A DNA stretch of 64,000 nt, taken from contig JBLRWS010000003.1 of the NCBI GenBank assembly GCA_047921075.1, forward strand, positions 17,847 to 81,846, in the 5' to 3' direction. Positions within the stretch are counted from its first letter, which is position 1. Every line of letters starts with the position of its first letter. This DNA is from JBLRWS01 sp047921075. Lineage in GTDB: Bacteria > Bacteroidota > Rhodothermia > Balneolales > Balneolaceae. Made by a program: the position numbers and the translations under genes. Positions 25,919 through 34,920 of this stretch are shown one piece after another. The notes below the pieces were generated by a model that saw nothing but the letters and a program-made list of their open reading frames with translations, was not told the DNA's origin and did not search any database.

Positions 25919-27351
25919 TACGACACCGTTTCTTTGTTTGGTTCGGGGACGTTCACTTTCGGCGCTATATAATTGCCGGTTTTCTCATCATAGTTGTGGG
26001 CTTTGGCCTGCGGCATAGCTCCCTTCAGTTCGGCAACTGCAACCATTGGCAGGAAGCGCAGGAACAAGAGGAAGTTGGTAAAAAAGAGGCCGAAGGTGCC
26101 AACGTAGGTAAGTACGTCCCACATGGTAGGGGAGTAATAGCCCCACGAGGATGGTAAAAAGTCGGTCGAGAGGGATGTTACGGTAATCACAAACCGCTCG
26201 AACCACATTCCAATATTCACAACAATAGATATAAAGAAGGTGAACGCCACATTTCGCCGCAACTTTTTCGACCAGAAGAACTGCGGTGACAACACATTAC
26301 AGGCTATCATGATCCAGTAAGCCCATGCATATGGCCCTGTGGCACGAATAATGAAAATCGCTTTTTCGTACTCTACCTGGCCGTACCAGGCGATGAAGAA
26401 TTCCATCAGATAAGCAAACCCGACCATGCTTCCGGTTACCAGAATAATCAAATTCATCTTTTCGATGTGGTCGTCGGTCATCACATCTTCGAGGCCGTAA
26501 ATCTTGCGGGTGATAATCATCAGGGTAAGTACCATCGCAAAGCCCGAGAAAACCGCGCCGGCTACGAAGTAGGGAGGGAAAATGGTTGTGTGCCAGCCGG
26601 GAATGATGGATACGGCAAAGTCGAACGATACAATGGTATGTACCGAAAGTACCAGTGGAGTTGCCAGTCCGGCAAGAATCATGTACGACTTTTCGTAGTT
26701 CCACCAGTGGCGGTTGCTTCCGCGCCATCCCAGCGCTCCAATGCCGTAAATGAGTTTACCATACTTGCTTTTAATACGGTCGCGTATGGTGGCCAGATCG
26801 GGCACCAGGCCTACGTACCAGAAGAGCAGGGACACCGTAAAATAGGTGGATACCGCAAAAACGTCCCACAACAGAGGAGAGTTAAAGTTGGGCCACATCG
26901 CCATGGAGTTGGGAAGAGGGAACATCCAGTAGACAACCCAAATACGCCCAACGTGGATGGCCGGGAAAACACCGGCACACATTACGGCAAAAATGGTCAT
27001 CGCCTCGGCAAACCGGTTAATAGCGGTTCGCCAGTCTTGGCGGAAGAGAAAGAGAATAGCGGAAATCAGCGTGCCGGCGTGGCCAATACCGACCCACCAC
27101 ACAAAGTTAATGATAGCCCATCCCCATCCGGCCGGAGTGTTCAGCCCCCAGATACCGGTTCCTTCCCACACCAGATACGCAATGGAAACAAGAAGCACAC
27201 CTAACAGAAGGTTAGAGAATATAAAGGCGAGATACCACCCGGTTGGGGCGGGCCGCATATTAATATCTGTAATCAGCGAGGTGATGCTGCTGAAATCGTG
27301 ATTCCCCTTTACCAGCGCAGGTTCAGGAACGTATTCGTACGTTTTACTCAT
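25918..27351 (-). CDS. actC: Alternative complex III subunit ActC (NrfD-like)
   Basis: A 477-residue integral membrane subunit with about ten helices of the NrfD/PsrC family. Features include GWAIINFVWWVGIGHAGTLI, FRQDWRTAINRFAEAMTIFA, and the segment GWHTTIFPPYFVAGAVFSGF, all conserved in ActC. ActC contacts the iron-sulfur subunit ActB and carries a quinol site. The long C-terminal tail (residues 440-477) is cytosolic and Lys/Asn-rich. It lies between actB (33 bases) and actD (overlap). Confidence 0.96.
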   Translation of the reverse strand: MSKTYEYVPEPALVKGNHDFSSITSLITDINMRPAPTGWYLAFIFSNLLLGVLLVSIAYLVWEGTGIWGLNTPAGWGWAIINFVWWVGIGHAGTLISAILFLFRQDWRTAINRFAEAMTIFAVMCAGVFPAIHVGRIWVVYWMFPLPNSMAMWPNFNSPLLWDVFAVSTYFTVSLLFWYVGLVPDLATIRDRIKSKYGKLIYGIGALGWRGSNRHWWNYEKSYMILAGLATPLVLSVHTIVSFDFAVSIIPGWHTTIFPPYFVAGAVFSGFAMVLTLMIITRKIYGLEDVMTDDHIEKMNLIILVTGSMVGFAYLMEFFIAWYGQVEYEKAIFIIRATGPYAWAYWIMIACNVLSPQFFWSKKLRRNVAFTFFISIVVNIGMWFERFVITVTSLSTDFLPSSWGYYSPTMWDVLTYVGTFGLFFTNFLLFLRFLPMVAVAELKGAMPQAKAHNYDEKTGNYIAPKVNVPEPNKETVS

Positions 27352-27384
27352 GTTCAGAAAGTTGCGATTAAAATATCCTGGTTG

Positions 27385-30300
27385 TTAGGCTAAATCTGAT
27401 TGTTCGTTGCGCAGTTTTGCCAAATATGATGTTCGCGGCCGTACATTCATCTCTTCGAGCATCACGTAGTTGCGCTCGTTAAGCTTATGCTGCGAAACCA
27501 CGCTCTGGCGGTCGGTTAGGTCGCCAAACGTAATGGCATTGGCAGGGCACGCCTGCTGGCAGGCCGTTTGCACTGTGCCATCGGCCGGCTTTCTTGATCC
27601 GGTTTTGATTCGGCTGCTGATCTTGGCGCGATTTACGCGTTGCACGCAGTAACTGCATTTTTCGATCACACCGCGGAAACGAACCGTTACATCGGGGTTC
27701 ATTGCCATTTGGATCACTTCCGGATCGTCGCCGGTGGTTAAAAACTCTTTGGTGTAGTTGAAGAAATTGAAGCGGCGTACCTTAAACGGACAGTTATTGG
27801 CGCAGTATCGGGTACCGATGCAGCGATTGTAGGTCATCTGGTTCATGCCATCTTCACTGTGGGTGGTGGCTGCTACCGGACATACCTGCTCGCATGGTGC
27901 CAGTTCGCAGTGCATACAGGGCACCGGTTGGTGATATACTTTTGGATTGTCGACATCGCCCTCGTAGTAGCGGTCGGTTCGGATCCAGTGCATCACCCTG
28001 CGGCGGGCCACTTCACGTTTGCCAACCACGGGAATATTGTTTTCGGCCTGGCAGGCGATGGTACACACACCGCATCCAAAACAGGCGTTCAGGTCGATCG
28101 CCATGCCCCATTGCGGTTGGTGATCGGGACCGTAATTTTCGGTAAAGAGAGAGACAGGCCCCTGATCTTCGGTGCCGGCGGCGCGCGCTTCTTTCATGCC
28201 CGGTACTTCGAATCCGTGATGATTTTTGAAGCTCGCAAATTGTGGTTCCCGCCGATACTGTTCCATACTCGCCGAGCGCACCATATCACGCCCTTCGAGG
28301 CTGTGATGATCTTGCACGTTGGCAATTTCATACGTATTTCCGGTAGCCTCTACTTGCGCCTGCTGATAGAATGGCGAGGCGCTTGTGCGAAGCGGATAGG
28401 TATCAACGCCCACGCCGGAGGCTACGCGCCCCACACCCTCGCGGCCGTAGCCCACACTAAGTGTAATGGAATCATCGGCATGGCCGGGCTGAACCCAAGC
28501 TGCAATTTCGATCGATTCATTGCCGGATGAGATACGAATCATCGGTACATTTTTGTGGCGAAAACTTCGCTCCGGATTGATCCCAACCTTTCGGGCCGTG
28601 GCTGCACTCATCATCGCCACGTTATCCCAAGTGGTTTTGGTCATCGGTTCGGGTAGTTCCTGCAGCCAGCCATTATTGGCAAAACGCCCATCAAACATCG
28701 TTGCATCGGGTTTAATGGCAATCTCAATATCGGCAATGGGCCGGGCATTCAGCACATCCTGCACATTCGAACTCAGGTTCGACACAATGGATACATTTAC
28801 CGAGCTGAAACCGGGGGCATCATGATCAATACCGTCATGCAGAACCTGTTCCCATTGGTTCTTAAAGTTACCGCTTACATACTGTTCCCACGATTCAACG
28901 ACCCGTACATATGCGGGCGACTCACTGCCGTTGGCAATAATATTCAAAAATTCAATATCACTGACCCCCCCGAACAGCGGCTCGATTAGCGGTTGAACCA
29001 CAGAGCGTTGGCCGGTAAAGGAGTATCCATCTCCCCATGATTCGAGAAAATGCGCTCTGTTTACATGCCAATTGCACAATTGCGAGGTTTCATCATAATA
29101 ATCAGACAGATGAATTTTGGTCTCTACATTGGCAAGAGCGCCGGCAATTCCGAGATCGGCGGGAGCGGTGTAGGCAAGATTTGTTCCCACAAGCACGACT
29201 GTATCGTACAGGCCGGCCTGCATATTGCGCACAGCGTCGCTAAAAGCGGCTTGTTCATCCCGGTCGTTGTAAAACGGCACATTGTGATAGGTGACGGTTT
29301 CACCGGCATTTCCAAGCGCTGAATTGATCGCGGCCACCGTTGCGTGTACCTGACGATTATATTGGTAACCGAGCGTTACGATTGCTTCGCCGCGATGAGC
29401 CAACAGCTCATTTGCAAGAGTTGCGACCCACTCGTGATTCGAAAAATCATTTTGCACACCGGAGTAAGCCGAAAGTGCATTCAGTTGAGAGGAGAGGCGG
29501 GAAGCGAGAGCTGCTGCAAAGGCAGGAATCTGCGAGGGTTTGAGCCGTAACCGGTGATCGGCATAGGAGCCGGTACTGGTATAGGAATTTTCGACACAGT
29601 AAACGCGTGACATATTGTCGTCGGTGCCGGTAACTTTGCGGCGCGCGGTTAAATCTACGGCATTTTGCACGCTGTTGGAGTCTCCATGGGGACTCATAAA
29701 ATCGTGATCGAGCGATACGACAAGATCAGCCTTGCCGTAGTGGTTTACGGTGCGGAGGCGTTGCCCGAAAGCCAGGTTATTCCCTTCAATAACTTCAAAC
29801 TCATTAAACGGCTCGTGCGTTACCCACTCGGCGTTATCAAACTCACTGAGAATGGATCGCTTCAGACGGCTGTATGTTAGCGACGAGCTCGCCTCATCAA
29901 TAAATAAAATACGACGGCTGCGGTCGGCAAAGTGATCGCTTGCAAACTGAGTAAACTCATCTTTTGAAACGCCCGTGCCATCTCTTCGGGGTGAGCGGGA
30001 TCGGTCCGGATCATACAAGCCAAGGATGGCGGCCTGATGATAGATATTGGTACGCCCTTTGCTGGCCGGGTGGTCGGGATTTCCTTCAATCTTGGTGGGG
30101 CGCCCTTCGTTGCTGGTTACCAGCAGTCCGGTAAGAGCTCCCTGCATCGGCATGGCGGTTGCGAAAAACTCAGGTACACCCAATACGCGGTCTTCAGGTT
30201 GCTTGGAGTAGGGCAGAATTTTCTGAACCGGCTTGCGGCACGAAGCAAACCCTGCCAGTGCAATTGAGGCACCCATCACACGCAGGAAACTGCGACGTGA

Positions 30301-30426
30301 TACCTGATCGGTCATTTCGGTTGCATTCTCACCGAATTCGCGCTCTGCAAACGTTTTATATTCTTCGTTTTGAGCAAGCTCGTTTAAGCTTTTCCAATAC
30401 GTTGTTGTGTTCTGATCAGTACTCAT
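27385..30426 (-). CDS. actB: Alternative complex III subunit ActB (Fe-S/molybdopterin-like)
   Basis: A 1013-residue periplasmic subunit. A twin-arginine signal (SRRSFLRVMG, Arg44-Arg45) ends in a lipobox-like ASC (Cys63), as reported for lipidated ActB. Residues about 70-740 form a molybdopterin-oxidoreductase-like domain that in this family holds no cofactor. The C-terminal domain, from about 775, has Cys groups CxxCxxCxxxC, CxxCxxxxCxxxC, CxxxxxCxxxC and CxxC...CxxxC. These are 15 Cys in all, matching three [4Fe-4S] and one [3Fe-4S] cluster. It forwards electrons from quinol to the hemes of ActA and ActE. The in-line signal and Cys count argue for a fully functional subunit. Confidence 0.96.
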   Translation of the reverse strand: MSTDQNTTTYWKSLNELAQNEEYKTFAEREFGENATEMTDQVSRRSFLRVMGASIALAGFASCRKPVQKILPYSKQPEDRVLGVPEFFATAMPMQGALTGLLVTSNEGRPTKIEGNPDHPASKGRTNIYHQAAILGLYDPDRSRSPRRDGTGVSKDEFTQFASDHFADRSRRILFIDEASSSLTYSRLKRSILSEFDNAEWVTHEPFNEFEVIEGNNLAFGQRLRTVNHYGKADLVVSLDHDFMSPHGDSNSVQNAVDLTARRKVTGTDDNMSRVYCVENSYTSTGSYADHRLRLKPSQIPAFAAALASRLSSQLNALSAYSGVQNDFSNHEWVATLANELLAHRGEAIVTLGYQYNRQVHATVAAINSALGNAGETVTYHNVPFYNDRDEQAAFSDAVRNMQAGLYDTVVLVGTNLAYTAPADLGIAGALANVETKIHLSDYYDETSQLCNWHVNRAHFLESWGDGYSFTGQRSVVQPLIEPLFGGVSDIEFLNIIANGSESPAYVRVVESWEQYVSGNFKNQWEQVLHDGIDHDAPGFSSVNVSIVSNLSSNVQDVLNARPIADIEIAIKPDATMFDGRFANNGWLQELPEPMTKTTWDNVAMMSAATARKVGINPERSFRHKNVPMIRISSGNESIEIAAWVQPGHADDSITLSVGYGREGVGRVASGVGVDTYPLRTSASPFYQQAQVEATGNTYEIANVQDHHSLEGRDMVRSASMEQYRREPQFASFKNHHGFEVPGMKEARAAGTEDQGPVSLFTENYGPDHQPQWGMAIDLNACFGCGVCTIACQAENNIPVVGKREVARRRVMHWIRTDRYYEGDVDNPKVYHQPVPCMHCELAPCEQVCPVAATTHSEDGMNQMTYNRCIGTRYCANNCPFKVRRFNFFNYTKEFLTTGDDPEVIQMAMNPDVTVRFRGVIEKCSYCVQRVNRAKISSRIKTGSRKPADGTVQTACQQACPANAITFGDLTDRQSVVSQHKLNERNYVMLEEMNVRPRTSYLAKLRNEQSDLA

Positions 30427-30480
30427 TCCGTGCAGACTATTAATTTGAAAATCGTGCGGGGATTCGTGATTGGCGTCATA

Positions 30481-31125
30481 TCAGTAGTGGCACGCCTGGC
30501 AATAGGTGGGTGCATTGATATTCTGTTTGGCTACCAGCTCGCGTCCAAGCTCAAGCTGATTGTCTACCTGATACCCCATGGTGGTAACTTCTTCAACCGG
30601 CCGTATATGTTTCTCGGGTTCGCGATGGCAATCGAGGCACCAGCCCATACTTAACGGTTCTGCCTGATAAACCACCTCCATCCGGTCTATCCGCCCGTGG
30701 CACGATTCGCAACCGACACCCACGTTTACATGTGCGGAATGGTTAAAATAGGCGTAATCGGGCAGCATGTGCACACGAATCCATTCAATCGGCTCGCCGG
30801 TTTCCCAACTGTCGCGTACAATCTGCAGATTTTCACTGTCTGTTCTAATCTGACTGTGGCAGTTCATACAGGTTTGCGTGGCCGGAATGTTGGCATACTT
30901 CGATTCGGTAACCTGTGTGTGGCAATATTGACAGTCAAGCCCGAGCTGCCCCACATGTTGTTGATGGCTAAACGGTACCGGTTGTTCGGGAGCGTAACCG
31001 ACATGGGTAAACTCCGGAGAGAAGAAATACCAGATTCCGAATACGATAGCGTTTAATAATACGATGGAAGCGATTAGAATTCGTCGTGGCGCTTCGTTGG
31101 TCCACTTGGGAAAAATCTGTGCCAT
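30481..31125 (-). CDS. actA: Alternative complex III subunit ActA, pentaheme cytochrome c
   Basis: A 214-residue membrane-anchored pentaheme cytochrome and the first gene of the operon. One helix lies at about 15-36. The CxxCH motifs are at Cys65, Cys86, Cys139, Cys163 and Cys209, exactly five. The last one (CQACHY) ends one residue before the stop, so truncation at the 3' end would remove a heme. It collects electrons from the ActB clusters. Its start lies next to the 451-base divergent region. Confidence 0.96.
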   Translation of the reverse strand: MAQIFPKWTNEAPRRILIASIVLLNAIVFGIWYFFSPEFTHVGYAPEQPVPFSHQQHVGQLGLDCQYCHTQVTESKYANIPATQTCMNCHSQIRTDSENLQIVRDSWETGEPIEWIRVHMLPDYAYFNHSAHVNVGVGCESCHGRIDRMEVVYQAEPLSMGWCLDCHREPEKHIRPVEEVTTMGYQVDNQLELGRELVAKQNINAPTYCQACHY

Positions 31126-31576
31126 AGGTAGCAGGCAGGTTCCTTAATATTAAATGTAATACTCGGTTTTTAAATTGGATTGAAGGTACCGAAAATATCC
31201 ATATCTACATACCGTCCGATGTGACCGTTTTCTTATTTAAAATTATTCTAAATAATAATGAGCATCGAACAGCAGCCAGAATTTCATACGGCAGTAACCC
31301 AATTCTGAGACGCTGTAAAGATAGTACACAGCCATCATAATTGCTCGAAATTTCGGTGGAGCTCTTCCTTATCCTGTTCGCATCAAGATGACAATATTGC
31401 TTTAATATAGAAGCAGTGTGAAAGGTGTTGGTTTGTAATGATTTAGAAAATATGGTTCGCAGGCGGGCGGGTATTTTCTGTCCGAATAGCAGAACGACGG
31501 CTGCAAAGAAGTGGTTTTTCGGGTGGATTTCCCGTTGGTAAAAACGGTATTTTTGTGCGAACCAATCCTAATCGGT
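31126..31576. other. 451-base AT-rich divergent regulatory region
   Basis: No gene is seen here. It separates actA (minus) from a DUF420 gene (plus) and must contain both promoters. It is clearly richer in A and T than its surroundings. An inverted repeat is at 31242-31256. On the plus side TATTTTTG at 31548-31555, 22 bases before the DUF420 start, matches the Bacteroidetes-type TAnnTTTG -7 element, but no good TTTG was found about 20 bases upstream. No convincing promoter was found on the minus side. Confidence 0.6.
31242..31256. promoter_or_regulatory. Inverted repeat ATTATT-CTA-AATAAT upstream of actA
   Basis: A perfect 15-base inverted repeat (ATTATT, 3-base centre, AATAAT) lies 117 bases before the actA start and about 320 before the DUF420 start. 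It is AT-only in its arms, so chance occurrence is not negligible. It could be an operator for the respiratory operon. Confidence 0.25.
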
Positions 31577-32146
31577 ATGAATGAACAGATAAAAAACGAG
31601 ATCACGCTCGAGTTTCTCAAAGAGTTGTCGGTGCCCAAAGCACTTGCAACCATATTGGCGGTGAGTGCGGCCGCTTTTCTTTTTTTGATATGGCTGATCT
31701 ACTTTCGGGAAACGGCCGAAACCACGGCCGATTGGGTGGGGCAGCTGCCGGCTTTGAATGCATTTTTGAATAGTGTCAGCACTGTGCTGATCGTATCGGG
31801 CTATGCAGCTATCCGAAAGAAGAAGTATGCTGTTCACATGAAATTGATGTTGACGGCATTTGTCACGTCTGCTCTCTTTTTAATCAGCTATCTGGTGTAC
31901 CATAACTTTGTTGGCCATACGCCGTTTCCGGGAGAGGGATGGATTCGCCCGACCTACTTTACCATTCTTATCTCTCATATCATTCTCTCCGCTTTTGTTG
32001 TTCCGCTGGTTCTCACCAGTTATTATTTTGCATTTTCGGGCAAGTTCTCCACGCACCGGAAAGTATCGAAATGGACCTTTCCTATATGGCTCTACGTTTC
32101 GATAACGGGCGTGATGATCTTTTTTATCCTGAATGCATATGTATAA
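31577..32146 (+). CDS. DUF420 membrane protein (YozB-like), divergent from the act operon
   Basis: A 189-residue membrane protein with about five helices. It resembles the DUF420 family, whose members are found near cytochrome oxidase, SCO and heme-biosynthesis genes. Visible segments are LPALNAFLNSVSTVLIVSGY, KKYAVHMKLMLTAFVTSALF, and YHNFVGHTPFPGEG with a His-rich loop. Its role is unclear; an assembly function for heme-copper oxidases is commonly suspected. The start at 31577 (ATGAATGAACAG) was chosen over 31511 because the upstream 22 codons do not look coding. A terminator follows it. Confidence 0.82.
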   Translation: MNEQIKNEITLEFLKELSVPKALATILAVSAAAFLFLIWLIYFRETAETTADWVGQLPALNAFLNSVSTVLIVSGYAAIRKKKYAVHMKLMLTAFVTSALFLISYLVYHNFVGHTPFPGEGWIRPTYFTILISHIILSAFVVPLVLTSYYFAFSGKFSTHRKVSKWTFPIWLYVSITGVMIFFILNAYV

Positions 32147-32148
32147 AA

Positions 32149-32179
32149 AAAACCGCGAACCTGATGAGGCCGCGGTTTT
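32149..32179. terminator. Bidirectional terminator between the DUF420 and UPF0173 genes
   Basis: AAAACCGCG at 32149-32157 pairs with CGCGGTTTT at 32171-32179, a 9-bp stem with a 13-base loop. A/T-rich flanks on both sides let it serve the plus-strand DUF420 gene. On the minus strand the stem is followed by a T-run, so it also serves the convergent hydrolase gene, which ends at 32201. Confidence 0.85.
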
Positions 32180-32200
32180 CGTATCGTTACAGATGCCAGA

Positions 32201-32908
32201 TCACTCACCGAGAAAGTAGTCGCCCGGTTTCGGAATCACTACCTTCGTTTCGCAGTAATCCTCGGTGAACTCCTTAAACTCTTCAGGGTCACCGGTTAGC
32301 ACCGGAAATGTACCGTAGTGAATGGGAATGGCCAATTCGGCATCGAGCATCTGACAGCACATGGCCGCTTCCTGCGCGCCCATGGTGTAGTAATCGCCTA
32401 TTGGTACGGCAATCACGTGCGGCTGATAGATCTCACCGTAAATTTCCAAATCAGAAAAGATGTTGGTGTCGCCCAAATGGTAGAAGCAGATGTCATCTTC
32501 AAACGAGAGAACGAGCCCACCGGCTTCTCCGGCATAATCTCCCTGGAACGAACTGCTGTGATTGGCGTTTACCAGTGTAACTGAAAAATCATCGAAATTG
32601 ACCGAACCGCCTTTGTTGAATTCCACGCGTTGATCTTCATTTAACCCATGTTTTTTTAAAAGATGCGACAGTTCTACTTGCGCAACCACCGTGCAGCCGG
32701 TTCGTTTGGCAATGTCAAGCGTATCGCCCACATGGTCTTCATGGCCATGGGTAAGAAGGATATAGTCGGCTTCCTGCGGTTGTTTAAATTCGTCGGGAGT
32801 GGTGGGATTTTGCGAAAGAAACGGATCAATATAGATGATCTTTCCCGATTGAGATTCAATACGAAAGGCAGAATGGCCGAGCCACTGAGCTTTGATATCT
32901 GTTTTCAT
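32201..32908 (-). CDS. UPF0173 metal-dependent hydrolase (MBL fold)
   Basis: A 235-residue MBL-fold protein of the UPF0173 type. The family start IKAQWLGHSAFRI, then YIDPFLSQNP, and the metal motif His54-x-His56-x-Asp58-His59 (LTHGHEDHVG) are clear. Later come NANHSSSFQGDYAGEAGGLV with a His ligand and FYHLGDTNIF with Asp. The family is conserved but of unknown substrate. It stands alone between two convergently transcribed blocks. Confidence 0.93.
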   Translation of the reverse strand: MKTDIKAQWLGHSAFRIESQSGKIIYIDPFLSQNPTTPDEFKQPQEADYILLTHGHEDHVGDTLDIAKRTGCTVVAQVELSHLLKKHGLNEDQRVEFNKGGSVNFDDFSVTLVNANHSSSFQGDYAGEAGGLVLSFEDDICFYHLGDTNIFSDLEIYGEIYQPHVIAVPIGDYYTMGAQEAAMCCQMLDAELAIPIHYGTFPVLTGDPEEFKEFTEDYCETKVVIPKPGDYFLGE

Positions 32909-32968
32909 AAGTATGGCAGGTTTTGATTAGATAGTTCATTAAATATAACACGTTAAAGGAATGAATCG

Positions 32969-32997
32969 TTGACAAAGAAGTAAATCTGTGTTATAAA
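32969..32997 (+). promoter_or_regulatory. Sigma70-type promoter of the yciO-like/pfk/ytxJ operon
   Basis: TTGACA at 32969-32974, a 17-base spacer, and TATAAA at 32992-32997, an exact -35 and a near-exact -10 at ideal spacing. Transcription would start near 33004, giving a 5'-untranslated region of about 160 bases before the first start codon. No obvious riboswitch was recognised in that leader. Position and direction fit the downstream operon. Confidence 0.62.
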
Positions 32998-33163
32998 TAG
33001 GTGATACTCTTGTCACTCCGGATCTGTTTTTTCCTGATGTGCGACAGCATTCGGCCACCATCAACATAAAATCACATGCCACTCTGTTCGCATTCTTAAT
33101 CGATGCTATAGCACAAGCCAGGTAATCAACATATAAACCACAATATCACAATAGGAGATGACC

Positions 33164-33844
33164 ATGCCTAACCGAGTAAAAATCCATCCGGAACAGCCCA
33201 AGCAGAAACAGATTTTTGAATTGGCTGATGTCTTGTTAAACGAGGGCGTTTTGCTGATACCCACCGACAGCCAGTATGCGCTGATATGTGATTATAAAAA
33301 CAAGAAAGGGATGGATCGGATTCGAAGGATTCGCCAGATGGACAAGCGCGACCACTTGAGTGTGATGTGCCATAGCCTGGAGCATGTGTCTACATTTGCG
33401 CTGTTATCAGACAGTAATTTTAAACTGATCAAGCGCATGATTCCCGGTGCCTATACATTTATTTTACCCGCCACACGCGAGGTGCCCCGATTGTTGGTGC
33501 ATCCCAAAAAACGAACCGTAGGTATTCGTGTGCCGGAGCATCCGATCTGCCTTTCGCTGATTCGTGAACTTGGCCGCCCGGTGATGGCCATCAGCGCCAA
33601 GCTTCCGAATGTGGAAAACGGTAATCCGGCCACGGCCGAATCGCGCGAGCTTTTTCTGAGCCGGTTCGATAATCTTGTGGATGCCGTGGTGGATACCCAG
33701 CAGCCGCTCCAGGGCGAAGAGACCACCATTCTGGACCTTACGGGCAACCGCGCTGAACTGGTACGTGCCGGATTGGGCATGGAGTATATGACGGAGGCGT
33801 TTGCCCTGGAGGGCGTGGAGTTGGATGAGAGGGCGCTGGTTTGA
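33164..33844 (+). CDS. YciO/YrdC/Sua5-family protein (threonylcarbamoyl-AMP synthase-like)
   Basis: A 226-residue YrdC-fold protein. The N-terminal ADVLLNEGVLLIPTDSQYAL, the Lys/Arg-rich RIRQMDKRD and the MIPGAYTFILPATREVPRL segment match the YciO subgroup. YrdC makes the threonylcarbamoyl-adenylate for tRNA t6A; YciO itself is a paralogue with weak or different activity. Two ATG codons are possible. The second, at 33164, is 6 bases after AGGAG and is preferred over that at 33158. The stop overlaps the next start (TTGA). Confidence 0.9.
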   Translation: MPNRVKIHPEQPKQKQIFELADVLLNEGVLLIPTDSQYALICDYKNKKGMDRIRRIRQMDKRDHLSVMCHSLEHVSTFALLSDSNFKLIKRMIPGAYTFILPATREVPRLLVHPKKRTVGIRVPEHPICLSLIRELGRPVMAISAKLPNVENGNPATAESRELFLSRFDNLVDAVVDTQQPLQGEETTILDLTGNRAELVRAGLGMEYMTEAFALEGVELDERALV

Positions 33845-34917
33845 GAATTGCAATCAATACCGGCGGGGGAGATGCGCCGGGTTTAAATGCGGCTATTCGG
33901 GCTGCTACTCTGGCTGCACTGCGGAAAGGGTGGCAGGTATTCGGAATTCGTAACGGATACGGTTCTCTGTTTACGGATGAGCCGTTTATTCCCCTTACGC
34001 GTGACACCGTGCGGGGAATAACACTGAAAGGCGGAACCATGCTGGGAACCGCCAATCGGGGCAACCCCTTCGAGATGCCCGAGAAAAAGCCCAATGGGGA
34101 GTGGACTCTGGTTGATCGGTCTGACCATGTGATTGAGATCTTCAAAGCACACGATATAGATGCATTGATTGCAATAGGCGGCGATGGTTCGATGCGCATT
34201 GCTCACAGGCTCACCCAAAAAGGGTTATGCGTTGTGGGTGTACCCAAAACCATCGATAATGATATTTGGGGCTGCGACGTTACCCTCGGTTTCGATACGG
34301 CAGTATCCACCGCCACCGATGCGATCGACAAATTAACGACCACCGCAGAGGCGCATGAACGTATTATGGTGGTTGAGGTCATGGGCCGGTATGCAGGGTG
34401 GATTGCCCTGCACGCGGGTATTTCGTCGTCGGCGGATGTAATTTTAATCCCTGAAATTCCCTTTGATCTGGATGCCGTGGTGCAAAAGATTGAGGCGAGA
34501 GAGGCAAGCGGCCGCCATTATACCATTGTGGTAGCGGCCGAGGGAGCAACCGAAAAAAACGGTCATCGCTTTGTAAAAGGGAAGGTGCCCGGGCAGTCTG
34601 AACAGTTGGGCGGGCTGGACGACTATCTGGCAACGGAACTTTCAACGCGCACCGGAAAAGAGTCCCGATCCATCGTGTTGGGTCACTTGCAGCGCGGCGG
34701 ACGTCCCAGCACCTATGATCGGCTGATCTCGCTGCGATTTGGTGCAGAAGCAATTCGTGCCGCAGAAGAGAATGATTACAATCAATTGGTTATCTTAAAG
34801 AACAATTGCATACAGCGAATACCGATCGAATCGGTAGCAAACAAAATGAAAACCGTGCCTCTTAACGGCGACACAATTCGCACGGCACGGGATATTGGAA
34901 TATCATTAGGTGATTAA
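33841..34917 (+). CDS. pfkA: 6-phosphofructokinase, atypical group (TTG start)
   Basis: A 358-residue phosphofructokinase that phosphorylates fructose 6-phosphate. The nucleotide region is GGGDAPGLNAAIR; the phosphate-donor motif GGDGS is at 113-117 and the catalytic loop PKTIDND at 135-141. ATP enzymes such as E. coli carry Gly in GGDGS and PGTIDND; pyrophosphate enzymes carry Asp and PKTIDND. This protein mixes the two, a combination known in so-called group III PFKs, so the donor should be measured. Translation seems to start at TTG, which overlaps the upstream stop. It is followed by ytxJ after 3 bases. Confidence 0.92.
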   Translation: MRIAINTGGGDAPGLNAAIRAATLAALRKGWQVFGIRNGYGSLFTDEPFIPLTRDTVRGITLKGGTMLGTANRGNPFEMPEKKPNGEWTLVDRSDHVIEIFKAHDIDALIAIGGDGSMRIAHRLTQKGLCVVGVPKTIDNDIWGCDVTLGFDTAVSTATDAIDKLTTTAEAHERIMVVEVMGRYAGWIALHAGISSSADVILIPEIPFDLDAVVQKIEAREASGRHYTIVVAAEGATEKNGHRFVKGKVPGQSEQLGGLDDYLATELSTRTGKESRSIVLGHLQRGGRPSTYDRLISLRFGAEAIRAAEENDYNQLVILKNNCIQRIPIESVANKMKTVPLNGDTIRTARDIGISLGD

Positions 34918-34920
34918 AAC

